A stretch of DNA of 64,000 bases. It comes from Antedon mediterranea (lineage: Eukaryota; Echinodermata; Crinoidea; Comatulida; Antedonidae). Below are positions 11,701 to 23,974 of the stretch, in pieces. Position numbers and translations under genes: made by a program. Every line of letters begins with the position of its first letter. The stretch's first letter is position 1. The notes below the pieces were generated by a model that saw nothing but the letters and a program-made list of their open reading frames with translations, ran no database searches and was not told the DNA's origin. The DNA is taken from positions 16,381,312-16,445,311 of the forward strand of contig NC_092675.1 of NCBI RefSeq assembly GCF_964355755.1, given 5' to 3'.

Positions 11701-14700
11701 TATATTTTGGCCTAAAACAATTATTGTATTGGCCACGTTTTGGATAAATCCCCCCCCCCCCCCCCCCCAAAAAAAAAAATGTCTAGATCTAGAAAACTCA
11801 GATATCTGACTCTTCTAGATCTAGAAAACTGAGATATCTGACTTTTCTAGATCTAGAAAACTTAGATATCAAGATCTGAGTTTTCTAGTTCCAGAATGGA
11901 ACTAGAAAGCATGCATGCCGGAACGGGTGGATAAATAAATAACAAGTTTGAACAAATGAGCTTGCGACAATCTTGGGTAAATTTATTAAACGTATAAGTC
12001 TACTTGTTTGGCGAATCCATGACCTTTAAATCATTTAACAAGTTCGTAATCGGATCGTAGTACTGTACAGTAAAACCAAAAAACACCTCTTTGCAGACAT
12101 TGGTAGAGTCCATTAATTATGAGGGTTTTTTAAAATGTGATAACTATTAAAGCGTGTCTCGACCGCTGTGTAATCAAAGCGTTTATTTAGTTAAAACTTG
12201 GATCCCCCCAAAATTGATAATCGCGTATTCCGGTTATCACATGATTGATTCACAGTTGGTTGCATGCTTATTTTTTTAATTTCCGGTGGAGGTGAAATAT
12301 ATTCGCCAATTTGGCGAATAAGACAACATTTTTTCACCATTTGGTGGCTCACAAAGAAAAAAAATGCCGACCTTCATTTTCGTCAGTTCAGGCATGGCCA
12401 ACACAATAGTTTGTTTTTTTTTAGCCTAATTGTCTAGTGCTTTATAATGAATGTGTGAGATTTTGGATGTTGCTGAAATTATGAATTTAGAAAAAAGAAT
12501 TCACATTTGCCTAGCATTATATAGCTAATGTGTTGCATGTTATTGGTGATGAATGAACAAAAATGTAGTCTTTTTTTGCTATTTCCCAACATACCAAATA
12601 CCCTGTATACATAGCCTGGAAACTTGGGATGTCTATAGATACTATGCATATTATAATATTAACAGTTACACTGTCTATATTGAAATATTTACAGTTACAG
12701 TATATACTGTACATTATTTGTGATAGTTTATATACTGTATGCTATTTTTGAATGCATGTTTTTATAAATAGCATGCACTTTTAACCACAAGTCTTTAATG
12801 AGCTCATAGTTTATGGATGTTGTTGAATTTATACCGAGTGCAGTGATTGACTAACTTAAATATAATTACCATTTGTTTAAATTGATATTGTACCTACAAA
12901 TATGTACCCTCTTATTAATGACATATTTATTTATTATATTAATAACTGTAGTACTGTATATGCTACAGTTTATATTAATATTCTCTTTCAATTTGTATAT
13001 ATTTATTTATTTGGAATTACCTTTAGAAATCAAAATACCTGTATAATCATTATTTCATAAACATACATTTCCATGGCCCAGGCAAAAATGAAAGTAGTAA
13101 AGCCTTTAACAACTGCCCGCTCCTAGTTAGCATGACTATTTAAAAAAAAAAATGTTTAAAGGTTTTGTGATTATACCAACCTGCCAAGATCATTTTAAAA
13201 CATTAAGATAATCATTGCATGTTATGTATACCATTGCTTGTACTGACATTCATATTTTTTCCTTTCCAAATTTTCATCCTCTACTCCATCTTTCACTCCA
13301 TCTATTGTTGTGGCCATTCTTTGCCGAAACCAAATCTTATACAGGCCTTATCGCTACAGCGACTCAACTACAATGTACACGCAAGCACCGCAAGTCCAAG
13401 GAACAACGTACTTCACCGCTCCTGCTGGTAGCACGGCCGGGGTTGTAGTATCGACCGGCTCCGTCGGAAATGTGCAAACGATTGGAACGTCAAATTCCGT
13501 TATCGGAGGATCCACAGTGTTGGGAAACACAACAGGTCTATTGGGTACACATATTATTTCCGGTTCACCGATCATTACAAACCAGGGTAATACATATGTG
13601 GTGGCCGGTCATATGGATGACCATCATTTGTCACCAATTAGTCACATGACCAGAGCATCGCCGGCAACAGTAAGTGGACATGTGAGCAATTCCTCTTTAC
13701 TAACATTCTTAATATCAATATTATCTAGTGTATATTTTTTGTTTTTAATTAACGAAAAGTTTTAATATGTTGATTCATTTATAGTTTAAATTGTTAAAAT
13801 GTATTCATTTCAAGTAGATATGTGGTTAATGCTAGAATCATTTTGAATTTATCTATTTTAATGATGATTTGATACATCCATATCTGTTTTTTAAACAAAC
13901 CACCTTTTAAGTTATATTTGTATTTGCTTTAGGTCTATTCGTTATATTTTATCTGTTTATAAATAAGCGTTTTCTTCTTTTTTACAGGTACAATGGCTTA
14001 TTGATAATTACGAAACAGCAGAGGGAGTGAGCCTTCCCAGAAGTACTCTGTATGCCCATTACTTAAGGCATTGTACCGAGCAGAAACTTGACCCAGTCAA
14101 CGCCGCATCGTTTGGAAAACTCATCCGATCTGTGTTCCTGGGCTTGAGGACTAGACGTTTGGGTACAAGGCAAGTTAAAATCACATGCAATGTCTTAAAA
14201 ATTCGTAACTTTAACATATTGACACTTTGCCATATACCTGCATTTAAAATGAAGTTGAAATTTGTCGTTTTTAACAATTTATCCTATAATTTATTTTTTA
14301 ATATTATTTTACCCAACAGAGGCAATTCTAAGTATCATTATTATGGGATTCGAATAAAGAGCTCGTCTACACTTAACATGTACCAGGATGAAATTGGCCA
14401 CACAGCAATGCGTCAACAACCTTTAAACACTGGAAAAAGGTTTGTGCTTAATGGAGTGGTTGGGTAGGGGGAGGGGGGATTGGGGCCGGAGCGCAGACAG
14501 TGATTCATTTACTATTGGTAATCTTTGGCCACCTGTGCCTCAATACAGAAAATAAATACTGTACAAGTTAAGAAATCATATCAGTCATAAGATTGTACTG
14601 TTAAAATATTTATTCCCTCTCATTAATACAGATACAGATTCATTTATTGTCCAATATAAATGGAAATTACGGTGCTCATAAATTATCTTGTCTTGCCTAA

Positions 14701-17700
14701 AAAATAAATAAATATAATGCGGACTGTCTAACAAACGTGTTATAATGCAGCTGGGTAGAACAAGTATTTGTAACGCATTCACCGTCCTCATTCTACCACT
14801 AACGATAACAGAGCCGATAATGTCGTTATAAAGAGGATGGTTGGTGTCTTCCAATATAACATGAAACCCATCAGAAAGACGTTCGCTGTAGAACCAATTA
14901 CTTTTCAATTCGGTCTTTATCCCCTTTACTGATATTCTCTGCCCAGCCCAACATACAATAACCTAAATAGATAACATCACTGATGAGTAAAAACATTCTA
15001 CAAATATCCTGCTTCAACCCAAACTAACTGAGTTTCCTCAAGCAGTACAGCCTTGACTATGGTCAACATGATCCCCCCCCCCCCCCCATTTAAGCTTATA
15101 ATCAAATACCACTCCCAGATACTTATAATTGTTAACAATCTCCTTTGCTTTAATGTATACCAGGTCCATACTGTCAGACCTACTGTGTTTTCGAAAATCA
15201 ATCCGCATTTCTTTCGTTTCATTTATATTTAGTTTAAGAAAATTATGGCCACAGTAATCGGTAAATTCTAATAATCTCAGAAAGGTATAGAGAAGAATTG
15301 TTATTAATAATAATAACTATAGCCGAGTCATCTGCAAATTCAGGGATATCGACCTAAAGTCTGACGTGTATAGAGTAAACAAAAAAGGTGCCAATACGGT
15401 ACCTTGGGGTGCACCAGTACTAGTACGCACAGTATCGGAAATATTTTTCTGTAACTTTACATACTGGCTACTTTCGACTAAAAAATTAAACACAAACGAA
15501 ATTAAAACACTTGGAACATTCATATCAAATAATTTATGAACTATTTTATGTGTGGTTGAATTGTGTTAAATGCGGAACTAAAATCAAAGTACATAACCCT
15601 AACACAAGGGTTCATTCCAGTCATCTAAATGATGGTACATTTGGTGGAGCTTATATATCAAAGCGTCTTCAGTCCTCCTGTTTGTGCAGTAAGCGAATTA
15701 GAGTGGGTCATCAAGATAATCCACAACTGATAACTTAAGCCTATTTAACACAATTTTTTCACACATCTTCATAAGCACAGAGGTCAGTGCAACTGGTCTA
15801 AGATCATTTTAACAACTAATAGGATGTTGTATTGGAATTGGAATTAAACATAGTTGTTTCGAGTATAAAATCATAGTCATTTAATGAGTTACTAATCGTA
15901 TATTTAGTTTCCAATCTTTTACTCCAGAAATCGTATTTGTCAAATCTATTATTCATTAAGATCATTTGCATATTGTTTGGTACTTTTGATATTATTGCTC
16001 TTTGCTTGAGACTTGTTATATCCGGTCATTTCACGCATTCCGCGCCACACTTGCTTCATATTATTACTTTTGAATTTGCTTTCGACTTCATTTTTGTACT
16101 CTAATTTGTTCTTGCGTATTACTCGTTTCAACTCCTTCTGAATACTTTTAGCTTGGGCAACTTCACCATTATTAAAAGCTCGTCTTTTTTGCTTAATTAT
16201 CTTCATTTTATCGATCCATGGTTTAAAATTACTATACACTTTTACTTTCTTAATTGGGATTACATTATCTCTACAAAAGTTGATATAATCAGTAACAGTT
16301 TCTGCCAATTCATCCACATTCTCAGAATTGTCCTTGAAAATATTCCAGTCTGTCATTTCGAACTCAAATTGAAGCTGTTCAATTGCTTCATTAGACCACT
16401 TCTTTAATACCGTAACCATCTTTGGCTTTTGACGCTGGATCTTTGGGCGGTACTTTGGTTGTAGATGCACCAAGTTATGATCTGATAAACCCAGGTTAGG
16501 TAATTTCTGTGAAATGAAGGGATCCTTTACGTTTGAATAACAGAGATCAAGTGTAGCTTCGCCCCTTGTACTGCACTTAATGTGTGGGTAAAAATAAATA
16601 CTGCTCATAATGTACAGTGGTTAAAGTCCCCGCTCACGACGATAAAAGCATCAGGATACGCAATTTCTTGTCTGGTGGTATGTACACCGTTACCATGATT
16701 ACGTGCAACAATTCCCTAGGGATATAGTACGGATGACAACACCATAATTTCAATATGGGGCAGACAAAACTTTTTTTGTTGAACATTATTTGGATGACAG
16801 TAACTTTCATTAAGGTATACAATAACTCCTCCTTCATTCTTCTTTCCTGATGAGTTCATCCTATCACCTCAAAATAACTGGAACCCACAAATCTCAAAAT
16901 GTTCATCCGTCTATAATAGATAAAAGGGTCCATTTACAAATCTGATTTCTAAAGAAAAGATCTAGACACACCCCCCAAAACACATACAAATAATTTGATT
17001 CTACATTGGAAAATCTGTGGCATTAAAAACTTTCTTTGGTTTATTTAGATTCAAGCCCCACAATCTACAAACTATTGGTGATAGTAAAGACATAACAACT
17101 ACAGATGAGCAGTCATCCACTGTTGTTGAACCACAGCCTCAAACACAAACGCAGCAACATCAACAGTTCCTTGGTGATGCTTCACTGGCCTTGCCTTCAT
17201 TTGACGAGATTAATTTTAACGGAAGTGAACTACCTGAGGGAATAACTAAAGCTGATATTGTCATGTTTAAGACACTTTACAGAGAACATTGTGAGGTATG
17301 TAATATAAAATGTAAATGAATGGTACAATATTTAAATATCACCAGGAGTTTATTGACTTCTGTGTGAATATGATTGTATATTTTGTTGTTTTATTACCTC
17401 CACCAGAACAATGGCGAAAGGTTATGTGGTTGATCGCGTGCGTTTTTTTTTTGTTACTGCCCGACTTTCATAACATTTTAAAGGATGGTTTCATAGCTGT
17501 ATGGGAACACGTCATTAAATTTTCATTTACCTAGGCTGAGGTTTGTGCTCTCCGAGTGTCCTCCAATAAATCTACTAGTGTTTTGTTTAATTTAAATTAT
17601 CACAACTTCTATTCCATCTCTTTAGGCTGTTTTAGATGTAGTTGTAAATCTTCAATTCTCATTAATTGAAGCTCTTTGGCAGACTTTCTGGAGGAATCCA

Positions 17701-20700
17701 CCAGCAGATAGCCCGACCAATACAAAGTAAGTTCAACCTTGTATGACTATTATTTTATTAAAACGACCAAATGTACACAATATCAGCCCAGCTTAGATTA
17801 TTTACATGCCTGTTCAATATCGACATTTAGGTCAAAAACAAGCCTGGAAGGGTAAAGATAAATATAGTTATTTTTTGTTTACATTTTACAGCGAAGCAGA
17901 TCCAGAAAAGAGGTTGCCAAAAGCCAAGTTAATAACTTTGTCTAAATCACAGCCAATTCTCAACTATATCAAGCATTATGATCATGTCCTCTACCAAGGC
18001 TTGGTGGAGGTTCTTATACCTGACGTTCTTAGACCTATTCCAAGTAAGTAACATATAATTAGTTTTACTAATAATAATCTTGATTAAATAAATTGAATCA
18101 CATAAAGAAAGCTACTGTTTTATTTATCAGTTTACAAATACTTATTTTTTATTATATTAACATAGGTGCCTTGACTCAAGCCATTAGAAATTTTGCAAAA
18201 AGTTTAGAAACCTGGTTGAAGAATAGCATGACAGGTATACCTCATGAAATGTACACTATGAAGGTAAAGTTTTACATCATCATTGTCAGTTAATGTTTGT
18301 GCATGCCTACAGACCAATCTGCGGTGTGATAGCTTCTATAAACCAAATTTCGATGAAAGATGGGGTTACGCAGATATTGTTACGGCATAATACTTTGTAA
18401 TCTGTTATTGCCATAGTGCTTCAGGTTACTCATCATCTAACTAACCAAAACGGAACTACAATGCAGTAGACCCCTATTAAGGGGACAACAAAGTGTCTCC
18501 TGTTAACTGTAGTATTAAAACATGTATATCCCCTTGTTCGTTTTAACATGAAAATGCCTTTTAATAGTGGTTTCCATTGAATAGGATTTCCCAAACAAGG
18601 AGGTCTACAGTAACTAGAATTAACTAATTTATTTGCCTGCTACTTTTTGTACTGAACTGCTAATAGATTTTTATTTTGATATTTGCAGAATGGAGTAGTG
18701 ACAGCGTTTGCACAGACCTTGCGTCGGTATACATCTCTGAACCATCTTGCCCAGGCTGCAAGAGCCGTTTTGCAAAATACCTCACAAATTAGTCAGATGT
18801 TGAGTGATCTTAACAGGGTAGATTTTGCTAATGTTCAGGTAAATCTAATTGTTTAGACATAATTTATTACATACAACTTTGCAAATACAATTTCCATTTC
18901 TCTACAATTGGTATAACTTTGTGTTAATTGTTTATGCAATACAGAATGTTTTGAATGATTTTTTTAAGTCATTATCAGTTTCAAATAATAGAAGAAAAAT
19001 CTTCTATTTAGAATAAAATGTGTCTCTAGAATGAACAAATTAAACTTATGAAATGAAAATATCAAACTCGCCAGTGCCCTCTCTAAAACTCTGTCTACAC
19101 TATCAAACTAGTTTGACAAAAATATGGTAGTGAGATGCCCAAATATGGTAGTGATAAGACATCATCATGTCCATATATGGGCACAACACATTTTTTTCAC
19201 AAACAATAACAGATTTAACTTTATTATGATTAACAGGAGCAAGCATCGTGGGTGTGTCAATGTGAGGATCAAATGGTGCAACGTTTAGAGCAAGATTTTA
19301 AGAACACACTCCAGCAGCAGAACTCATTGGAGCAGTGGGCAGCATGGTTAGAGAGTGTTGTCACTCAAGTACTCAAACCTCATGAAAACTCACCAAACTT
19401 TGCCAAGGCCGCAAGACAGTTTCTGCTAAAGTGGTCATTCTACAGGTGAGAGCTACAGACACCCAGGGTCCCATTCTCAGTACACTATATGACAATAATT
19501 GCTCAGTATCATAGGAAAATTTGGTAATATTATGTAGGCTATGATCTATGATATTAGGTGATACATGTGATGCAGTATTACAGAATTTTCCTATGAGATT
19601 TAGAATATGGTCACATACAGTCTGTTCAGGATGGCAAGTTAGTTAGTTAGTTTCATGGGCACACTAACTTTGCTTGATAAGTCACCAACTTATTCAGATA
19701 AATAACCTGCCTGATTAAACCCATACACTGTGATAATAATTACATCCTTTTCTGTGTTTTTAATTATGATAGTATTTAATTCATTTTTAATGCATGTTTG
19801 TAGCTTTCATCCTCATCATCAAACATATTTTGCGATGTTTTGTGTTCCTTTTTAATATTTTATTGTATGTGTATACACAGACTGTATATTGAATTTTGTT
19901 GCATTTAAATGCACTAAATGTCAACCAAATATAAGACCTTTGTAAAACAAAGTATAAACAGAAAATTTGGAATGTAAGTAACTTAAAATCTGGAGCAGAG
20001 CTTGTCTCATTTGCCCTTAATTAATATTGTTAGTATAGTAACATAATGGAAAAACAAATTAGGTAGTACTTTTGTGGTCAATTGCAAAAAAAATAAAATA
20101 AATTACAGGTTTATCGTAATATATTTTATATGATAATGATAATATTTGATTACATTTACAGCTCAATGGTGATTCGTGACCTAACTCTTAGAAGTGCTGC
20201 TAGTTTTGGATCATTTCACTTAATCCGTCTCCTTTATGATGAGTACATGTTTTACTTGATTGAACACAGAGTTGCATCGGCAACAGGTGAAACCCCTATT
20301 GCTGTAATGGGTAAGTCCATACCTTTTTTTTTTATCCCAGAGATCAAATTAACATTTAGCACAAATCCATACTAAAAAGAAACCGTTATTTAAGTCAGTA
20401 TGCCTGAATGAAAAGAGTTTCACAATATTGAAATGTTGCCCAAACTAAGTCGATATAAATCCATTTTGAGCATTAAAATTATAAAACCATTATAAAGCCA
20501 ATTTACACAGATAAACGGTAAGCGGAAAACAAACAAAAATATAATGTGTTTTCTTATGACCATTTACACAGAATGTGGAGCAGGTGGGTGGTTGAGCGGA
20601 AATTCCGCTCAGGATAGAAATCGATTCTTACACGGCCTTGGTCTCTCTTTTGGATGAATTTCTTTGTTGCTTGAAATTGACTACATGAGTAATTTTCTAT

Positions 20701-20875
20701 AACACAATCTAAATGACTGATATTATCCATTTGTTGTACAGATAAAGTAGACAGCCGAGGTGTAAAAAAATACTCATCGTCTGTTAATCACATGGATGCC
20801 ATCCAAGCTGACGTCAATGAGCAAACAAACGGTGAACCAGATGCCAAGAAGGCCAAGACGGAAATAAGTTTATAG
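8750..20875 (+). CDS. RFX: RFX-family winged-helix transcription factor (RFX1/2/3 type), complete
   Basis: Thirteen coding exons stay in phase and give 722 residues, close to vertebrate RFX2/RFX3: 8750-8885, 10656-10821, 13345-13669, 13988-14169, 14320-14439, 17049-17295, 17626-17726, 17892-18043, 18166-18263, 18689-18838, 19237-19445, 20162-20310, 20742-20875. Residues 1-209 are Gln/Thr/Ser/Gly-rich, activation-domain-like, with a seven-Gln run. The RFX DNA-binding domain spans about 210-285 (VQWLIDNYETAEGVSLPRST, then NSKYHYYGIR). It binds X-box DNA; the family drives ciliogenesis and other programs. Residues 393-480 correspond to the B and C regions, and 510-678 to the dimerisation region. 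The presence of B, C and dimerisation regions separates it from RFX5/7. The exact paralogue cannot be chosen. The start ATG follows an acceptor at 8735. The 14170 intron has a GC donor. Confidence 0.95.
9434..10063. mobile_element. TIR transposon in RFX intron 1
   Basis: The left end AAAGACCCCTTCCCTGCAAT resembles the reverse complement of the right end, AAAGCCCCATTCCCTACGTT. The right third (about 9820-10063) is present in reverse complement at 27792-28050 inside an HYI intron, including the shared segment GCAATGCATTTTGGGATTTA. Two diverged copies in opposite orientation define a repeat family. Transposase is absent. Confidence 0.65.
11750..11890. repeat. poly-C/poly-A tract and palindromic ~34-bp tandem repeat
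   Basis: A C20-plus run passes directly into an A run. About three copies follow of a ~34-bp unit containing TCTAGATCTAGAAAACT and GATATCTGACT. The TCTAGATCTAGA and GATATC palindromes recur in each unit. This lies within the RFX intron between exons 2 and 3. The rest of this intron (10822-13344) shows no coding potential. Confidence 0.7.
14170..14319 (+). other. GC-AG intron inside the RFX DNA-binding domain
   Basis: The upstream exon ends GGTACAAG and the intron begins GCAAGTT. No GT donor fits the phase. Joining to AGGCAATTC at 14320 restores the conserved T-R-G-N-S-K run of the RFX winged helix. AG|GCAAGT is the usual consensus of GC-AG introns. Confidence 0.85.
14600..16920 (-). mobile_element. 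decayed non-LTR retrotransposon (CR1/Rex1/jockey-like), antisense in RFX intron
   Basis: Read on the minus strand, the order is that of a LINE ORF2. Endonuclease remnants come first (about 16920-16634, with a GGVIVYLNES-like strand). Then follow the endonuclease end and a charged linker (16608-15949, containing LGLSDHNLV and a PWIDK..K motif). Reverse-transcriptase block STGAPQGTVLAPFLFTLY is at 15317-15523. The late RT region (NNYKYLGV type) is near 15100-15222. The C-terminal region with a HPLYND motif is at 14585-14908. Frameshifts and stops separate the pieces and the 5' end is missing, so it is inactive. It lies between RFX exons 5 and 6 and does not disturb their splice sites. Confidence 0.85.
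18464..18610. mobile_element. Tigger-like MITE in RFX intron 9
   Basis: The left end CAGTAGACCCCTATTAAGG and the reverse complement of the right end, CTGTAGACCTCCTTGTTTG, are imperfect inverted repeats. Similar AACCTCTATTTAGGGGACACC-type sequence recurs at 37773-37815 and 40021-40120 in DEPDC1 introns, marking one dispersed family. Confidence 0.55.
19087..19205. mobile_element. MITE family A (CTCTGTCTACACTATCAAAC), truncated copy
   Basis: This shares CTCTGTCTACACTATCAAAC, TATGGTAGTGA and GTCCATATATGGGCACA with the more complete copy at 26617-26760. The right inverted repeat is missing. It lies in the RFX intron upstream of the exon at 19237. Confidence 0.7.
20494..20640. mobile_element. MITE family B (GCCAATTTACACAG), deleted copy
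   Basis: It begins AAAGCCAATTTACACAG followed by CGGTAAGCGGAAAA, matching the left arm of the 617-bp element at 36293-36909. It contains the internal ACCATTTACACAG segment also seen there, and then degrades. It lies in the last RFX intron. Confidence 0.6.
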
Positions 20876-23800
20876 GTTGAATAGTAGAATAAAAAATGCC
20901 AAGTTCACATATTTATTGCCAAGTAATAAATATCAGGGGTTGTTAATGTTGAGTGCAGCAGGGGCAGTTTAATCAAATGTTAAGCCATTTTAAAAGTGTA
21001 TGCTTAAATTGCTTTTATAAAAGGCAAGACGACGATTGGTTTTTAATTGTGTTGTGATCTGTTTTTAAAGTTAAATGTCTAGATATCAAAAGCCTCAATT
21101 TGGGATGTTATTTAGGTAACACACTGTAGTTGGTTTTGTTAATGTACGTATACACCACCTATTGATAACAAATCGTTTTTAAATGATTGTACTGTATATT
21201 ATGAATACTGTACTACTTTTAGGTTAAAAACCTAGTAATAAGTAGAACAAATAAATGTGGTCACTGAATGAAATTGGTTTAGTTACAGATTAAATTGTCA
21301 AATACAGTTTTTAGTTAGATTAGAATAGTGTTTAAGATATGCTGTTTATTTATGTGTGTGTAAATTTGAATGACGTTTGACTCTAGACATACAGTATAGG
21401 TAAAATTGGATTTTATGTTTCTGAAATATATGAATATATTTATTTGTTCTTCATATAACTTATGACTATTTGTACTTTCATTAGAACAAAAGTATGAATA
21501 GACAATGAGTTAACCAAACTCAACCTAAACAACATCTATAAGATGTACAAATAAATGATAACTATAGTGTTTTTATTAAGTCTTTCATTGACTATCGTTG
21601 AAGTTAGAGGTACATTTTTGTATTTATAAATTTGTATAGTAGTTATATTATTTGTATTATAGTAGGGATTTTGTTGAATGGTGTGTGTAGATAGGTTTAA
21701 AATTTATCAATGTGTGCCGAAAAATAAATATTTTATTGCTGAAAGTTTAGGCATAAAAAAGATTGTTTTTCAAATATGTGAGCTAACATGGGGGAATGAC
21801 TTGCAGTATATTGTCTATTAAATATAATCTACAATCTTGCCCATTTGTTATATTATTAAAAGCTTGCTTCATAAACTGGTGACAATCTTTTTTAGGCCTT
21901 ATTAATAATATTTAGTATGGGAATTATATCATGGTTTTGTTTTATCAACTGCATGTGAATTATAATAATTATTTTTAATGAGTTAATTATATGCATTGCA
22001 CTTTAATTTTTGTAATAAATGCTGAATGTGATGTGGCGAAAAAATGTTATACGAAATCAATATTTAACTATGCATACATCAAATTTGAATATATTTCTTT
22101 TTTATCAAATAGAATTTTTTGGCCAAACAATAATAATTACGCGAGGAAAATAAATATGCATAAATGACATAGTAACTATGTAATATTCAAAGTGGCTTAT
22201 AAGGTATGTATATAATGAGAAATGTAAGAAAGAATTTTGCGTTTTGCTCAAAATTGGGTAAAAAACTTGAAATAGGTGAAATACATAGTGTTCTATGCAT
22301 TGCAGATATAAAGTGATGAGTTGACGTTTATTTTTGGATAACAGAAAAATACTTTGTACAGTATTTTTTTTAAATATTACCAAAGCTTTGCTATTTAAAA
22401 CCTGTTCCTACTGTGTATAGACTGTTGCCAAGCATCGCTTGACGCCGCCTGATGTACAATTATCATCTACTGTAACACCAAAAAATGATATGAGAGCATA
22501 GAATTAGAGATTACACTACATTGTATATAGATTACAGTAATATATTTCATTTTTACTAGTGTTTTCTATCTCCCCACATTTCTTTAGTATTTTCAATATC
22601 AGTACTAAGCACTTTGGATTCTTTCACCTCGTATATTACCACATACTGTATAGCTGTGAAATATATAGGTGAAAAAAATATTTGTTAAAAGTAAACCCTT
22701 TCCTATATTTCTGGGTTTTTTTTCTGGACAATGAGAAATTACTTTGAAATTGTAATTTTCAAATGTAATTTCTTAACTTGTTATGTATGTAACACTCATT
22801 ATATTTAATAGTTGCTTTTTTTTTACCGAAACACAAGAATAAGACTTGACGGTAGTTTTATTCAACACCGATAACAAACGTTGCATCAAGATTTATTAAA
22901 GGTATTATTTTATATTGTGGCAGTGTACGTGTAATTTAAAATAACTTGCAATTTTGTTACATTTTAATCCTAGATTTGTATCAATGGTATGTATTGTATC
23001 TATGTCTGGTTGAAGTTTGTATAAGTAGATAGGCTATATTATTAGGCTATGTTTTAAGCATTTTAGAATTTACCTTAAATCACAATGAACTCTTTATTAT
23101 CTCCACTAGAATTTTTTTTTTACAGTACAGACAATGTCTTATACACAGTCAACTGGTATAGCTAGTTTCAAGTTAAATTTTTCTGTTTGATGTCCAAAAT
23201 GTCTTGAGATTATAATATTGTACTAGTGAGTAATCTATCATTAAAAGAGTTTTAAATTTGACCCATCACACAATACCTACGCTCCAATGTTCAGGGATGG
23301 TAATTCAACATGCCCTATTTGTAAATTAGGGGACTGTTATCAACTTACCATTGCAATTTTATTCCGAGTACAGGCCCAACTCGCAAGTCAAAGAATAGTA
23401 AAAGTGAATACCGCTTGAAAGAAAATACTTTGAACTAGGTAAATACTAAAGTGTGATTGGCAACATATTGGACCAACACAAGGGTGTTTTGTTTGATAAA
23501 GTTGACTCTTAATTATATAATTGTTTGCTTTGAAATGAAATACGGTATTTTTACTTGTCTCCTTGAAATGGTGTAATTTAGAAAATAAATGTTAGCTATT
23601 ACTCCATGGCTATGTCAAAAAAAAAATTCAGAATATGGAGATGTCACAGTATTTTCTCACATGGTAATACAGTAAAATCAATTTTGTTTTCTAATGGGTG
23701 ATTTATTAAGTGTAAAATCAATATTGATGAAAATAATAAAATAAATAGAAATAACAGTGGTTGGTTTTATTTATTCATATTAAATATTTTCGATTTCATT

Positions 23801-23974
23801 ATACATAATTTATAACTATGCTTATGAGATTATCATATTTCAAACAAAAATATATATAACAAATATAACAACAAAATTTAAAAGATAATTTGTTTTTGTT
23901 TTTAAATTATAACTCTGGTGGAGTTCCTTGTTGTTGAGAAGGTTTTATACTTGGATTGAAATATTTTAGCACCA
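20876..23974. other. RFX 3' UTR and convergent intergenic region
   Basis: AT-rich sequence with many AATAAA hexamers (for example near 21250 and 21550) that could end the RFX mRNA. Several TTTATT hexamers (near 23768) could end the HYI mRNA on the opposite strand. The two genes converge here. No exon, tRNA or complete repeat was recognised; the 92-codon minus frame at 22105-22383 has no recognisable motif. Confidence 0.5.
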
